Assembly: GCA_963667435.1 (NCBI GenBank)
Contig: OY763414.1
Span: 2,914,001 to 2,978,000, forward strand
Direction of reading: 5' to 3'
DNA from: Marispirochaeta sp963667435
GTDB taxonomy: Bacteria; Spirochaetota; Spirochaetia; JC444; Marispirochaetaceae
Length of the DNA stretch: 64,000 nt
Shown here: positions 1 to 8,508 of the stretch, in pieces
Position numbering within the stretch: position 1 is the first letter of the stretch
How the letters are laid out: each line of letters begins with the position of its first letter
Program-made: the position numbers and the translations under genes
Notes under the pieces: model-generated
Seen by the model: the letters and a program-made list of their open reading frames with translations, nothing else
The model's database searches: none
What the model was told of the DNA's origin: nothing

Positions 1-1
1 C

Positions 2-382
2 GGTGACAAAAAGGAGAATACTACTGGGCGTAATATTGTATTTATTACCTCAGTCTCTGCTGAGATGGTTTCCGTCAACCGGGGAGATTACTGTATGACA
101 AAATCCGCCCTTTCCATGGCTGTGCAGCTGTATGCCCGACGTCTTGCAGCGGAGGGAATCGGTGTTTTTGAGATTCGTCCCGGAATTATCCGTACAGACA
201 TGACCGCCGGAGTACAGGAAAAATATGACCGCCTGATCGGTGAGGGACTGGTTCCTCAGAGACGCTGGGGAACCCCGGAGGATATTGGCAGAACCGTTGC
301 GGCATTGATGAGCGGAGATTTCGGCTATGCCACGGGATCGGTTATTCATGTTGACGGGGGGCTGCATATCCCGGAGCTGTAG
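2..382 (+). CDS. SDR-family oxidoreductase, 5' end outside window
   Basis: C-terminal part of a short-chain dehydrogenase/reductase; the reading frame is open from the first bases, so the N-terminal Rossmann glycine motif lies upstream of the window. The visible part has the serine-bearing strand (VFITSVSAE), the catalytic Tyr-x-x-x-Lys as YCMTK near base 95-109, the PGxxxTDM segment after the active site (RPGIIRTDM) and the family's closing GSVIHVDGGLHIPEL. These are features of classical NAD(P)-dependent SDRs of about 250 residues, close to FabG-like enzymes. The substrate cannot be inferred. It sits just upstream of a TTT carboxylate transporter, so oxidation or reduction of an imported hydroxy or keto acid is possible, but that is inference from context. 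Confidence 0.9.
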   Translation, partial: GDKKENTTGRNIVFITSVSAEMVSVNRGDYCMTKSALSMAVQLYARRLAAEGIGVFEIRPGIIRTDMTAGVQEKYDRLIGEGLVPQRRWGTPEDIGRTVAALMSGDFGYATGSVIHVDGGLHIPEL

Positions 383-406
383 ATAGATCCTGCGTTCAGA
401 ATAAAC

Positions 407-436
407 TTGACAGATTTGAAATTTGGTCCCTATAAT
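407..436 (+). promoter_or_regulatory. sigma-70 promoter of tctCBA-1
   Basis: TTGACA at 407-412 and TATAAT at 431-436 match both hexamers perfectly with 18 bp between them. The predicted start of transcription is near 443, giving an untranslated leader of about 80 nt before the ATG at 525. It also argues against the in-frame ATG at 423, which lies inside the promoter. Confidence 0.8.
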
Positions 437-448
437 GTTGCATGCAAC
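437..448. promoter_or_regulatory. palindromic operator candidate over the tctC-1 transcription start
   Basis: GTTGCATGCAAC is a perfect 12-bp palindrome directly after the -10 box, covering the expected +1. That placement is typical of a repressor site. The cognate regulator is not identified; GntR- and LacI-type repressors use palindromes of this general kind. Confidence 0.5.
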
Positions 449-524
449 AAAAAACTTTTCTTTAGGGACGATGTCCTGGAAAAGTAAGCAAATGAGAAAT
501 GCGAGAAGAAAAAGGAGAGGAAAG

Positions 525-1547
525 ATGAAAAAAACTGTTGTTTTTCTGCTGGTGGTTTTTATTGCCTTTGGTCTTTCTGCGGAGGGAAAAAAGGAATCCT
601 CCGGAGGATACGAATGGCAGCCCGGTAAGCCGGTGAATCTTGTTGTTCCCTGGGGAGCTGGAGGGTCAACCGACCGTTCTGCCCGAACAACAGCGGGTAT
701 TGTGGAAGGTCCCCTGGGTCAGAAGATTGTTATTGTTAATCAGCCTGGTGCTTCCGGATCTGTAGGAACCAAGAATGTTCTGGATGCCCCCAAGGATGGA
801 ATGAAATGGGTAGCCGGTGCCGTTAAGGATCTTGGAGTCTACAAGGTGCAGGGGATGATCGATACTACCCTGGATGACTGGAATCTCTATCTGAATGTTG
901 CCATGCCCAATGTTGTGGCTGTAAACATCGATTCTCCCTACAACGATTTCGGTGAGCTGCTTGCTGCCATGAAAGCCAATCCCGGAAAAATAAAAGTTGC
1001 AACAGCTGGTGTAAACTCCGCCGGTCATACTGCAATCGAACTTATCAAGAAATATGCAGGTATTGAATATACCCATGTAACCTATGATGGTGGAAACCCT
1101 GCAGTAATTGCAACTGTAGGCGGTGAAGCCGATGTGGTTACCCAGCTTTCTGTTGAAGAAGTAGACATGCTTAAAGCGGGAAAACTGAAGGCCCTCTGTG
1201 TTATGACAGACAAACCCCTTATTGTAGATGGAATGTCTGGAGAGATTCCCCCCATTACCAACTGGATCAAAGACTTTGCATCTGCACCTATCTATTTTGG
1301 AATCTTTGTTCCCAAGGGAGTTCCCGCTGCGGTAACCAATACCCTCGACCAGATCTGGGAAGATACTGTAATGAACTCTGCAGAGCTGAAAGACTGGGCT
1401 GCCAAGAATGCTGTTGTCTTTGACCCCTGCTATGGAGAAGAAGCTATGAAGAAATCCTTCCCCATGGTTCAGATAAGTGCCTGGCTGAAAGTTGAATCCG
1501 GTGACGCAGTAATTGATCCTGCTACCATCGGAATCCCGAAACCCTGA
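525..1547 (+). CDS. tctC: TTT transporter solute-binding protein TctC (system 1)
   Basis: Periplasmic solute receptor of a tripartite tricarboxylate transporter, which hands carboxylates to a TctA/TctB membrane complex. The 340-residue protein has a signal peptide (MKKTVVFLLVVFIAFGLSA) and then the conserved TctC opening KPVNLVVPWGAGGSTDRSAR, whose PWGAGGSTD loop contacts ligand carboxylates in known structures. Also family-like are IVNQPGASGSVG and VATAGVNSAGHTA. The ATG at 525 is chosen because GGAGAGGAAAG precedes it and the upstream in-frame ATG lies in the promoter. The TctB and TctA genes follow in order. Ligand unknown; the nearby dehydrogenases suggest a hydroxy- or dicarboxylic acid, which is inference. 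Confidence 0.93.
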   Translation: MKKTVVFLLVVFIAFGLSAEGKKESSGGYEWQPGKPVNLVVPWGAGGSTDRSARTTAGIVEGPLGQKIVIVNQPGASGSVGTKNVLDAPKDGMKWVAGAVKDLGVYKVQGMIDTTLDDWNLYLNVAMPNVVAVNIDSPYNDFGELLAAMKANPGKIKVATAGVNSAGHTAIELIKKYAGIEYTHVTYDGGNPAVIATVGGEADVVTQLSVEEVDMLKAGKLKALCVMTDKPLIVDGMSGEIPPITNWIKDFASAPIYFGIFVPKGVPAAVTNTLDQIWEDTVMNSAELKDWAAKNAVVFDPCYGEEAMKKSFPMVQISAWLKVESGDAVIDPATIGIPKP

Positions 1548-1561
1548 TCATTATGTAACCG

Positions 1562-1615
1562 GTCCCTCCTCTCTTTCCTCTCCTTTTATGGGGAGGGGGA
1601 GAAGAGGAGCGGGAC
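1562..1615 (+). promoter_or_regulatory. stem-loop between tctC-1 and tctB-1
   Basis: A pyrimidine-rich left arm (from GTCCC at 1562) and purine-rich right arm (ending GGGAC at 1615) can pair over most of their length around TTTTAT. No uridine run follows. In binding-protein transporter operons such intergenic hairpins commonly protect the upstream mRNA or partly terminate, so the binding protein exceeds the membrane subunits; that role here is inference. Confidence 0.6.
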
Positions 1616-1642
1616 ATTTCTACTGCAACAGGAAAAAACCAC

Positions 1643-2158
1643 ATGAACGATCAACAAATGAAAAAGGCGGATTTCCTGACGTCCATTGTTCTGATAGTTT
1701 TCGGAACCGGCGTAACCTGGATCTCCTTTACTATGCCCCGGCTGGAAGAGAAGGGCATTAACCCCTATACCGCTCCAGGAGTGGTGCCTGCCATTCTTGG
1801 TATTGTTATCCTTTTTCTGGCCCTTATTATGTTTGTAAGAACCCTGAGGCACGGCGATTTCCTCCCCCGGTTTTCAGGAGGCGACCTGAAATCCTTCTTT
1901 CTTCATGAAGGAACTTTGCGCCTTTCCGTCGCCCTGGTGCTGAGCCTTATCTATGCCCTTGGAATGGTTGGGCATATGCCCTATCTCCTGGCGACATTCC
2001 TTTTTGTATTTGCCTTTGTACTCTGCTTTGATTTGAAGTTTGATGCAATTCCGGGCAGTAAAAAAAGAATAATACTGGTGGCCTTTATTGAAGCGCTAAT
2101 TACTGCTGCTGTTGTGAGTGCCGCTTTTCAATACCTGTTTCTCGTCGATCTGCCTTAA
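1643..2158 (+). CDS. tctB: TTT transporter small membrane subunit TctB (system 1)
   Basis: Small, poorly conserved membrane subunit of a tripartite tricarboxylate transporter; 171 residues, the usual length. Four hydrophobic segments are visible, around residues 10-28, 45-63, 88-108 and 112-130, with a further one near the C-terminus (IEALITAAVVSAAFQYLF). The motif PYTAPGVVPAILG after the first segment is typical of the family. It lies between tctC and tctA, 12 nt upstream of tctA, in the canonical C-B-A order. The ribosome-binding site is weak (CAGGAAAA), which may reflect a low stoichiometry relative to the binding protein. Confidence 0.9.
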   Translation: MNDQQMKKADFLTSIVLIVFGTGVTWISFTMPRLEEKGINPYTAPGVVPAILGIVILFLALIMFVRTLRHGDFLPRFSGGDLKSFFLHEGTLRLSVALVLSLIYALGMVGHMPYLLATFLFVFAFVLCFDLKFDAIPGSKKRIILVAFIEALITAAVVSAAFQYLFLVDLP

Positions 2159-2170
2159 GGAGTTTCCGCT

Positions 2171-3697
2171 ATGTTTGAAGGACTTAGAATGTTTCTTGAG
2201 AGTCTGGGGGGATTCTTTTCTCTCAAGATTCTCTTTGATGTATTGTGGAGTACCCAGTTAGGCATCATAGTCGGCATGCTTCCGGGGTTGACCGCTACTA
2301 TGGGTGTAGCTCTGATGACCACCCTTACCTACAAGATGTCCGCGGACAATGCTGTGCTTATTCTTATGTGTATGTACATCGGTGCAATATACGGCGGCAG
2401 CAGATCGGCAATTCTTCTGAATATTCCCGGTACTCCCGCCAACGCGGCGACCTCCGTCGACGGGCACCCGCTCGCACGGCAGGGCCGGGCTGGGGAGGCC
2501 ATCGGTATCGGTACAACCGGAAGTTTTCTGGGTTCTGTGGTTGGTATGCTGATGCTGGCGCTCTTTACGCCTATTCTGGGCAATTTCGCCCTCGATTTTC
2601 AGTCCTATGAGTTTTTCTGGCTGGCCATTTTCGGGATAATTATTTCTGGGAATCTGACTGCCCCCAAAGATCCTCTTAAAGGATGGATTTCCGGGTTTCT
2701 GGGGCTTTTTGTCGCCATGATAGGAATGGAGGGGATCCACGCCCATATTCGCTTTGCCTTTGGAAACGTCAATCTTTCCGGCGGGATCGATCTTCTGCCG
2801 GCAATGGTCGGCGCCTTCGGCATGGCTGAGATTCTTTCTCTTATGAAGAGTCCAAGGTCTGAGGTAATCAACACAGAGATCAAGAATGTAATTCCCCGCC
2901 CCAGGCAGATTCTCAAATATAAGAAGACCATTCTCCGCTCGGGAATCATCGGTACTTTTGTCGGTGCCATCCCCGGGGTGGGTGAAGATATTGCCGCCTG
3001 GGTAAGTTATGATTTTGCTAAACGGGGGAGCAAGGAGAAGGAGCTTTTTGGCAAGGGAAGCACGGAAGGTCTTATCGCCTCCGAAACCGGGAACAATGCT
3101 GCCGCAGCCGGTGCAGTCATTCCTGTTCTTTCCCTGGCCATTCCCGGTTCCGCCCCGGCCGCCGTACTTCTTGCCGCCATGTTTATCCACGGCATACGTC
3201 CGGGTCCGCTGATTATGATCGAATCTCCTGAGTTTGTGTATAAAGTTGTGGCCATGGTTTTTCTGGCAACCTTTGCCATGTTTATTCTTGGGCTCTCCAT
3301 GGTCCGTACTCTGGTGAAGGTTCTGCAGGTGCCGAGGACAAAACTGATTCCGGTAATATTTACCCTTTGTGTTATAGGCTCCTACGCCCTTGCAAGTCGT
3401 ACTTTTGATGTCCGGGTGATGATTTTTTTCGGTGTCCTGGGATTCCTGATGCGTGAAATGGAGTATCCCGTGGCACCCATGATACTTGGAATCATTCTGG
3501 GTGGTATTCTGGACAAGAACCTGAGGCGCGCATTGGTGATTTCCGACGGGAACTTCTGGCCTTTTGTTACCCGTCCCATCTGCCTGGTTCTGATGATCTT
3601 CATTCTCTTTGCCATAATCGGCCGTATGAACTGGTTTATCAGATTAAAGAATGCCCTGTTTGCAAAACTGGGCAGGGGAGAACGTTCAAATGCATAA
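2171..3697 (+). CDS. tctA: TTT transporter large membrane subunit TctA (system 1)
   Basis: Main transmembrane subunit of the secondary, ion-driven carboxylate transporter; 508 residues with about twelve membrane segments. Diagnostic are the family motif LGIIVGMLPGLTATMGVAL near residue 30, the second glycine-rich repeat (GTFVGAIPGVGEDIAAWVSY, about 260-280) and the segments NIPGTPANAATSVDGHPLA and ETGNNAAAAGAVIPVLSLAIPG. The two PGxG repeats reflect the internal duplication of the family. Start ATG follows TAAGGAG with good spacing. Its end overlaps the next gene by 8 nt, so the dehydrogenase downstream is probably translationally coupled. Confidence 0.95.
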   Translation: MFEGLRMFLESLGGFFSLKILFDVLWSTQLGIIVGMLPGLTATMGVALMTTLTYKMSADNAVLILMCMYIGAIYGGSRSAILLNIPGTPANAATSVDGHPLARQGRAGEAIGIGTTGSFLGSVVGMLMLALFTPILGNFALDFQSYEFFWLAIFGIIISGNLTAPKDPLKGWISGFLGLFVAMIGMEGIHAHIRFAFGNVNLSGGIDLLPAMVGAFGMAEILSLMKSPRSEVINTEIKNVIPRPRQILKYKKTILRSGIIGTFVGAIPGVGEDIAAWVSYDFAKRGSKEKELFGKGSTEGLIASETGNNAAAAGAVIPVLSLAIPGSAPAAVLLAAMFIHGIRPGPLIMIESPEFVYKVVAMVFLATFAMFILGLSMVRTLVKVLQVPRTKLIPVIFTLCVIGSYALASRTFDVRVMIFFGVLGFLMREMEYPVAPMILGIILGGILDKNLRRALVISDGNFWPFVTRPICLVLMIFILFAIIGRMNWFIRLKNALFAKLGRGERSNA

Positions 3698-4868
3698 AAA
3701 ATCCATTAAGGCGGGAATTCTGGGAAGCGGATTCTCTGCAAAGTTTCATTATGAAGCCCTTCTTCGGGTGTATGGTGCGGATGTTGAGGTTGCCGGTGTG
3801 TACTCTCCCAATCCGGAAAACTGCAGTCGCTTTGCTGAAGAACGGAGTTTGAAAGCTTTCAGTTCGGCGGAAGCGCTGATGGAATCCTGTGATGTTGTGC
3901 ATATCTGTACCCCTCCTTCAACCCATGAGGAGTTAGCGGTAAAGGCTCTAAGTATGGGGAAATATGCCATTGTGGAGAAACCTTTTACCGGGTTTTTCGG
4001 AAAAGGTGTGGAGAACTTCAACGGCGACACATTTGACCGGGAATACGGGCTCAAACAGGCTATGGAGAGCCTTCAGAGAATTCTTGAGGCCGAAAAGGAC
4101 AGTTCCGGCAGAATTCTGTATGCCGAGAACTGGGTATATGCCCCGGCTGTACAGAAGGAGCGGGAGGTTCTGGAAAAAACCGGAGGCCAGATCCTCTGGC
4201 TGCATGGGCAGGAGAGCCACAGTGGTTCCCACTCAGCCTTCTACGGTGACTGGACATTTTCCGGTGGCGGTTCGATTATGGGTAAATCAGTGCATCCCCT
4301 GACAGCATCGCTCTATCTGAAAAGCGTGGAAGGACGCGTACGGGGAGCGTCTATCCGTCCTGTTACGGTAAGTGCCAGAACCCATGCCCTTACCAGGCTG
4401 GAAAATTTTCAGAACGACGGATTTTTACGCACCGGTTACAAGGATATAGAAGATTTCGGTGCCCTGCATATTACCTTTTCCGACGGAACCGTGGCCGATA
4501 TTTTTTCCTGCGAACTGATAATGGGTGGTGTCTACAACCATCTGGAAGTCAGTACCAGCAACCACAGAACCATTATCAACATTAATCCGAATACTGCTAT
4601 GCAGACCTATAATCCCAAAGGTGAGCAGTTTACCGATATCTATGTGGTGGAAAAGATCGGTACCAAAGAGGGCTGGGCATGTACTTCTCCCGATGAAGAC
4701 TGGTTTACCGGATATCAGAATGAGATGGAAAGTTTTTACCGCAACGCCCTTGAGGGGAGTATCCCTGAATCGGACAGCAGACTGGCATCAGATACCATTG
4801 CTGTAGTATATGCTGCCTACCTATCCGCTGAACGAAAAGGTCAGGAGGTGGAGGTTCCCTTGATGTAA
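3690..4868 (+). CDS. Gfo/Idh/MocA-family oxidoreductase
   Basis: NAD(P)-dependent dehydrogenase of 392 residues. The N-terminal Rossmann fold starts at residue 5 with KAGILGSGFSAKFHYEAL; VVHICTPPSTHEELAVKAL and the cofactor/catalytic motif VEKPFTG (around 95) are classical for the family. The C-terminal half matches the substrate-binding sheet, with DWTFSGGGSIMGKSVHPL around 190-207. These enzymes act on sugars, inositols or related polyols and acids; the exact substrate is not visible. The ATG at 3690 follows AGGGGAG and overlaps the tctA stop by 8 nt, so the protein is expressed with TTT system 1 and likely acts on its cargo. Confidence 0.88.
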   Translation: MHKKSIKAGILGSGFSAKFHYEALLRVYGADVEVAGVYSPNPENCSRFAEERSLKAFSSAEALMESCDVVHICTPPSTHEELAVKALSMGKYAIVEKPFTGFFGKGVENFNGDTFDREYGLKQAMESLQRILEAEKDSSGRILYAENWVYAPAVQKEREVLEKTGGQILWLHGQESHSGSHSAFYGDWTFSGGGSIMGKSVHPLTASLYLKSVEGRVRGASIRPVTVSARTHALTRLENFQNDGFLRTGYKDIEDFGALHITFSDGTVADIFSCELIMGGVYNHLEVSTSNHRTIININPNTAMQTYNPKGEQFTDIYVVEKIGTKEGWACTSPDEDWFTGYQNEMESFYRNALEGSIPESDSRLASDTIAVVYAAYLSAERKGQEVEVPLM

Positions 4869-4884
4869 ATTACCGGGAGAAGGA

Positions 4885-5786
4885 TCAGGGGGTCAGTTTC
4901 AGCTTGGATGCTGGTTCCCGATCTTCCGGGTTAAAGTTACCTTTAATAAAATCAATAAAGTTGCGTATAAGTGGAATCTCATAGACCTCCCTGTTCCAGA
5001 TCATCCAGTTGTTCCGTACAAAGGGTGTCCCGTTCCGGAAAAACAAAGGCATTTTATAAAGGTCGTCGTTGCTGTCGATAAACTCGGGAGACAGAAAAAT
5101 GCTGTAGCCAAGTCCGTTGGAAATCATTTTGCGGCAAGTGTCACCATGGTTTACATGCAGTCCGGTTGTCGGGGGAGTTTCAAACTGATCATGCCACCAG
5201 TGGTTCAGAAGTTTAAGGGAGTATTTATCGGTCATATACTGTATCTGCGTCAGCGAAGGCAGATCTTTCAGGGTGATCTTGTCTTTTGACACCAGGAAAG
5301 CCTGACTGACAGCAGATGCTTATCCATTCCCGGGTCTGCTTCTCCGCGGATAAATCCAACATGGGAATGGTGATTTTCCAGCATTGCTGATACTTCACTG
5401 GTGACGCCTGTGGAGAATTCAAAATCCACCCGGGGATATTTTTTCTTATACAGGTTCAAGAGCGGCGGCAGAATGTAGCGTCCCATGGAATTGGTTATTC
5501 CCAGCCGGATTTTTCCGGTATGACCGTTACTGATCTTGAGTACAGACTCCCGGATAGTTGAAATCTTTTGAAGTATTTTTCTGCCTTCTTCAGCAACAAA
5601 ATCACCTTCGGGGGTGAAGTGCACACCTTTTGAATTTCTTTCCACCAGCCTGACACCAAGTTCCTGTTCCATTTGCTGCAACCGCTTGGAAATAGTCGGC
5701 TGGGTTGTATACAGGATTCCGGCAGTCCGGGTTATGTTTGAAGTGCTGTAAAGAGTTGTAATAATTTTCCAGTCCTGATCGGTCAT
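4885..5786 (-). pseudogene. LysR-family transcriptional regulator, frameshifted
   Basis: Two adjacent frames together give one LysR regulator of about 300 residues, the normal family length. The first (5786 down to about 5312) carries the winged helix-turn-helix (TAGILYTTQPTISKRLQQME) and the start of the effector domain (KIRLGITNSMGRYILPPLL); the second, from about 5315 to 4885, carries the rest (AFLVSKDKITLKDLPSL to the end). The break lies at 5309-5317, in the direct repeat GTCAGTCA on the coding strand. Adding one base, or one more GTCA unit, restores LLSVSQAFLVSKD. Thus loss of a repeat unit, a one-base deletion or a sequencing error are all possible. It probably controlled one of its neighbours. 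Confidence 0.8.
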
Positions 5787-5802
5787 ACATAATTAGTATA
5801 TG

Positions 5803-5821
5803 CCATTCCAAAATGGAATGG
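5803..5821. promoter_or_regulatory. inverted repeat upstream of the LysR gene
   Basis: CCATTCC-AAAAT-GGAATGG, a perfect 7-bp inverted repeat with 5-bp spacer, containing the T-N11-A core of LysR-type sites (ATTCC...GGAAT). It lies between the divergent LysR gene and the gene at 5911, the usual place for an autoregulatory LysR operator. Confidence 0.5.
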
Positions 5822-5910
5822 ATAGGTATAGAAAATTACAATTTCACATTGCCAGTCGTGGATGATAGGGTAGTGAAATTGTACTCATTTTGAACCGTAT
5901 GGAGCGGAAC

Positions 5911-6950
5911 ATGAAAATAGCAAAGACGATTGTAGCAGAAATGGCGTTTCCCTACGCGATTTCTGTTTATGGACCGGATAATGAGAAGCGGGTTATCTGT
6001 GCAACTCAGGATAAAGGCGGGTCGATCTGCTTTGATGCGGTTGACGGAAGGGTAATAGAGTCCGTCTGGGATGAACCCGGTGGTACTATGACCATCTGGC
6101 CGGTGCCGGGGAAGGATGAATTCCTTGCAACCCACCAGTTTCACCGGGGCTTTCAGGCGGAAGAATCCCACATTGTTCATGTAAAACGAGGGCATACCGG
6201 AAAATACGGGTATGAAACCTGTTATACCATGCCCTATCTGCACAGATTTACCGTTACAGATATTGGAGATGAGAAGTGGCTGGTAGCAGCAACACTGTGT
6301 AAAACCAAGGCATTCAAAGATGACTGGTCAACCTCCGGCAGTATCCATGTCGGAAAACTTCAGGAAAACCTGGACAATGAGATTACTACTACTCTTCTTC
6401 TTGACGGGATTACGAAAAATCATGGTATGTACCGGGGGCCCCACGATGATATACCTCAGGTTGTTGTTGTAACCGGAGTTGAGGGTGCCTTTGAGATAGT
6501 TCTTCCTCTGGAGCCCGGCGGAGAGTGGCGGACAGAGCAGCTGCTGGACAATGAGATCAGCGATATTCGTATTTACGATATCGATGGTGACGGGGTAGAT
6601 GAACTGATTACCATCGAAGAGTTTCACGGCAGCAGCATGAATATCTACAAAAAGACTGCAGAGGGTTATGCTAAGGTAACTACAGTTACCCTGTTGCCTT
6701 TGGTCACTCTTTCTGGTGCGGTGAGGTTTTCGGGGAACCCGCCTTAATTCTCGGTTATCAGCAGACAAATGCCGCTTTGATGATGTTCCGGCATAATAAA
6801 GCAAGAGAACAGTTCTCCATAGTTCCTGCTGTAATTGATGAACTGGAAGGGCCGTCGAATATAGATGTATGGGATGACGGAGAGCAGTTCAGAATTTATG
6901 CATCCTGTTCTACGGGCAAGATTATTATGTACCCCCTTTTTAGGGAGTAG
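5911..6950 (+). pseudogene. beta-propeller-like protein of unknown function, frameshifted
   Basis: I do not recognise a named family. The protein (about 346 residues when joined) has short beta-rich repeats and a segment resembling FG-GAP/VCBS calcium loops, ISDIRIYDIDGDGVDELITI, near residue 215, suggesting a propeller. No signal peptide is visible. The first frame runs from ATG 5911 (GGAGCGG upstream) to about 6676 (GYAKV); the continuation YSYPVAFGHSFWCGEVFGE runs in another frame from 6681 to TAG 6948-6950. Protein-like sequence continues smoothly across the break, so one base is missing at about 6675-6681. This is the second single lesion within 1.5 kb, after the LysR gene; both could be real or base-calling errors. 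Confidence 0.65.
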
Positions 6951-6976
6951 ATTCCTGGTCTGTCATATCCAGAAGA

Positions 6977-7006
6977 CCAGTCAGGATTATTGTGTGTCCT
7001 GACTGG
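6977..7006. terminator. strong hairpin between convergent genes
   Basis: CCAGTCAGGA and TCCTGACTGG form a perfect 10-bp stem with a 10-nt loop. It separates the convergent genes ending at 6950 and 7029. No T run follows on either strand, so it is not a textbook intrinsic terminator, though it may act with Rho or as an mRNA end. Confidence 0.55.
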
Positions 7007-7028
7007 CCGAGGATGGTTTCAGTATCTG

Positions 7029-8099
7029 TTAATGTGCGGGAAAGGGTATGTTCAGACTTTTTCCCATTGCAACAAAATCTTTTACAATAATTTCAGGAAT
7101 CGGGATACCTTCTGCCAGCCGTTTTTCCCGGGCTTCCGCCTCTTTTTCTCCCGGAATAAAGATTCTGTCTACACCGGCGGCTTTTTTGCAGTTCTTTATG
7201 TCCCGGATTGCATTATCCATGGTCTCCGTGAACTCGGCTACATCGTTGAAACTTTCAATGTTGATGGCGGCAAAAATACAGCCCAGATTGGTGGGATCAA
7301 CAAGGTTATCCGCAAGGAATCCGGGAAAGTGGGTTCCGTAGCTTGAGCCGGTAAGCACACCGCACATCATATCAATGGCCAGTGAAATCCCGTATCCCTT
7401 GTACCCGCCGATGGTGGTGAGGAATCCCTTGAGGGCTTCGTGAGGATCGGTGGTGGGATTTCCCTGCTCATCCAGTGCCCATCCCGGTTCCATTTCCATA
7501 TTCTGCTTGGCATAGAGATGAATTCGGCCCCGGGCAACAACGGAAGTTGCCATATCGAGAACAAAGGGTTTCTCTTTTCCCGCAGGGATTGCTATGGAAA
7601 ATGGATTGGTTCCGAGCATTGCCTCTGCTCCGCCTACCGGAGCTACCGCGGGGGGGGCATTTGTAGACGCAAAGCCAATCATATTGTGTTCCAGAGCCTT
7701 CATGGACCAGTAGGAACAGGATCCGAAGTGGTTTCCGTTGGTGGTTGCCACCATTGCTATACCTGTCTTTTTCGCTTTTTCTATCGCCATGTTCATGGCG
7801 TATTCGGAGGATACCTGACCGATACCGTTATTACAATTAATCAGGGCGGTGGAAGCCTGCTCTCTGACTATTTCCAGGTTGGTTTCTGCTCCCAGTACCT
7901 TAGTCTCTAGTCTTTTCATAAAGGTAGGCAGCATACGGGTTATTCCGTGAGTATCCACTCCGGTAAGATTCGCATCAATCAGCGAAGCCGCAAATGCATC
8001 CGCATCTTTTTCGGGCACACCATAATGCTGAAATATTTTTCTGGTCCATTCCTGTAGAACCGAAGCTTTAAACAAAATTCCATTCTCGACACCAGCCAT
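7029..8099 (-). CDS. Ldh-family NAD(P)-dependent dehydrogenase (malate/lactate/sulfolactate type)
   Basis: 356-residue member of the LDH2/MDH2 oxidoreductase family, which oxidises 2-hydroxy acids such as malate, L-lactate, ureidoglycolate or sulfolactate with NAD(P). Visible signatures are DANLTGVDTHGITRMLP near residue 43-60, GNHFGSCSYWS (about 122) and LGTNPFSIAIPAG with FVLDMATSVVARGRI (160-195), followed by the YKGYGISLAIDMM stretch. ATG 8099 follows GAGGAG. A perfect sigma-54 promoter on the same strand at 8203-8188 gives an 88-nt leader and puts the gene under the same control as TTT system 2, so it very likely oxidises the acid that system imports. Which acid cannot be read from sequence. 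Confidence 0.9.
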   Translation of the reverse strand: MAGVENGILFKASVLQEWTRKIFQHYGVPEKDADAFAASLIDANLTGVDTHGITRMLPTFMKRLETKVLGAETNLEIVREQASTALINCNNGIGQVSSEYAMNMAIEKAKKTGIAMVATTNGNHFGSCSYWSMKALEHNMIGFASTNAPPAVAPVGGAEAMLGTNPFSIAIPAGKEKPFVLDMATSVVARGRIHLYAKQNMEMEPGWALDEQGNPTTDPHEALKGFLTTIGGYKGYGISLAIDMMCGVLTGSSYGTHFPGFLADNLVDPTNLGCIFAAINIESFNDVAEFTETMDNAIRDIKNCKKAAGVDRIFIPGEKEAEAREKRLAEGIPIPEIIVKDFVAMGKSLNIPFPAH

Positions 8100-8187
8100 T
8101 GTAACTCCTCAAATTACTTTCTATCGTGCTAAATCATAATGGGAACCTGCTCTTGGCATTGATGTACTCCCATTCACCATCACTAAA

Positions 8188-8203
8188 AGCAAGGAGCGTG
8201 CCA
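8188..8203 (-). promoter_or_regulatory. sigma-54 promoter of the Ldh-family gene
   Basis: Read on the minus strand, TGGCACGCTCCTTGCT matches the -24/-12 consensus TGGCACG-N4-TTGCW at every fixed position with exact spacing. It faces the dehydrogenase gene that starts at 8099. Confidence 0.85.
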
Positions 8204-8324
8204 AGAGGCTGTTGCCGATTTTCCAGCCTGCTTATTTGCAGATATCTCTGTTTCCTTGTACTGTTCCGACGGTTTTACACCTTAATATGGCCGGGAATTC
8301 TCCATCCGGGAGAGATAAAGGTCC

Positions 8325-8360
8325 CGGATGTTTCAGGAAATCGCAAATTTGAAACATCCG
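8325..8360. promoter_or_regulatory. candidate upstream activator site between divergent sigma-54 promoters
   Basis: Perfect 11-bp inverted repeat CGGATGTTTCA / TGAAACATCCG with a 14-nt spacer. A further TGAAAC half-site lies at 8375-8380. It stands about 120-155 bp from both the leftward (8188-8203) and rightward (8509-8524) sigma-54 promoters, the distance at which enhancer-binding activators normally bind. The same TGTTTCA half-sites occur before tctB-2. The rest of 8100-8702 holds no credible gene. Confidence 0.65.
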
Positions 8361-8508
8361 ACAAGTTGCAGGAATGAAACCTGATACAAGCTTGTTACCT
8401 TATGAGGAGTACGTTCTGATATTAAAAGGTTGGAAAAGGTTGATTTTCGGATGACTCAGGAGGTCGATTTTATGCTTATGGCTATAAATAGGGATAATAC
8501 CTGCTACT

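Noticed and set aside
425..443. GG...TTGC near tctC-1 as a sigma-54 promoter.
   Set aside because: The distance between GG and GC is three bases too long; a perfect sigma-70 promoter covers the same place.
2258..3190. 310-codon open frame antisense to tctA-1.
   Set aside because: tctA is certain from conserved motifs; the antisense frame has low-complexity, non-protein-like composition.
8126..8377. 83-codon open frame upstream of tctC-2.
   Set aside because: No ribosome-binding site or protein-like composition, and it overlaps the leftward sigma-54 promoter and the activator repeat.
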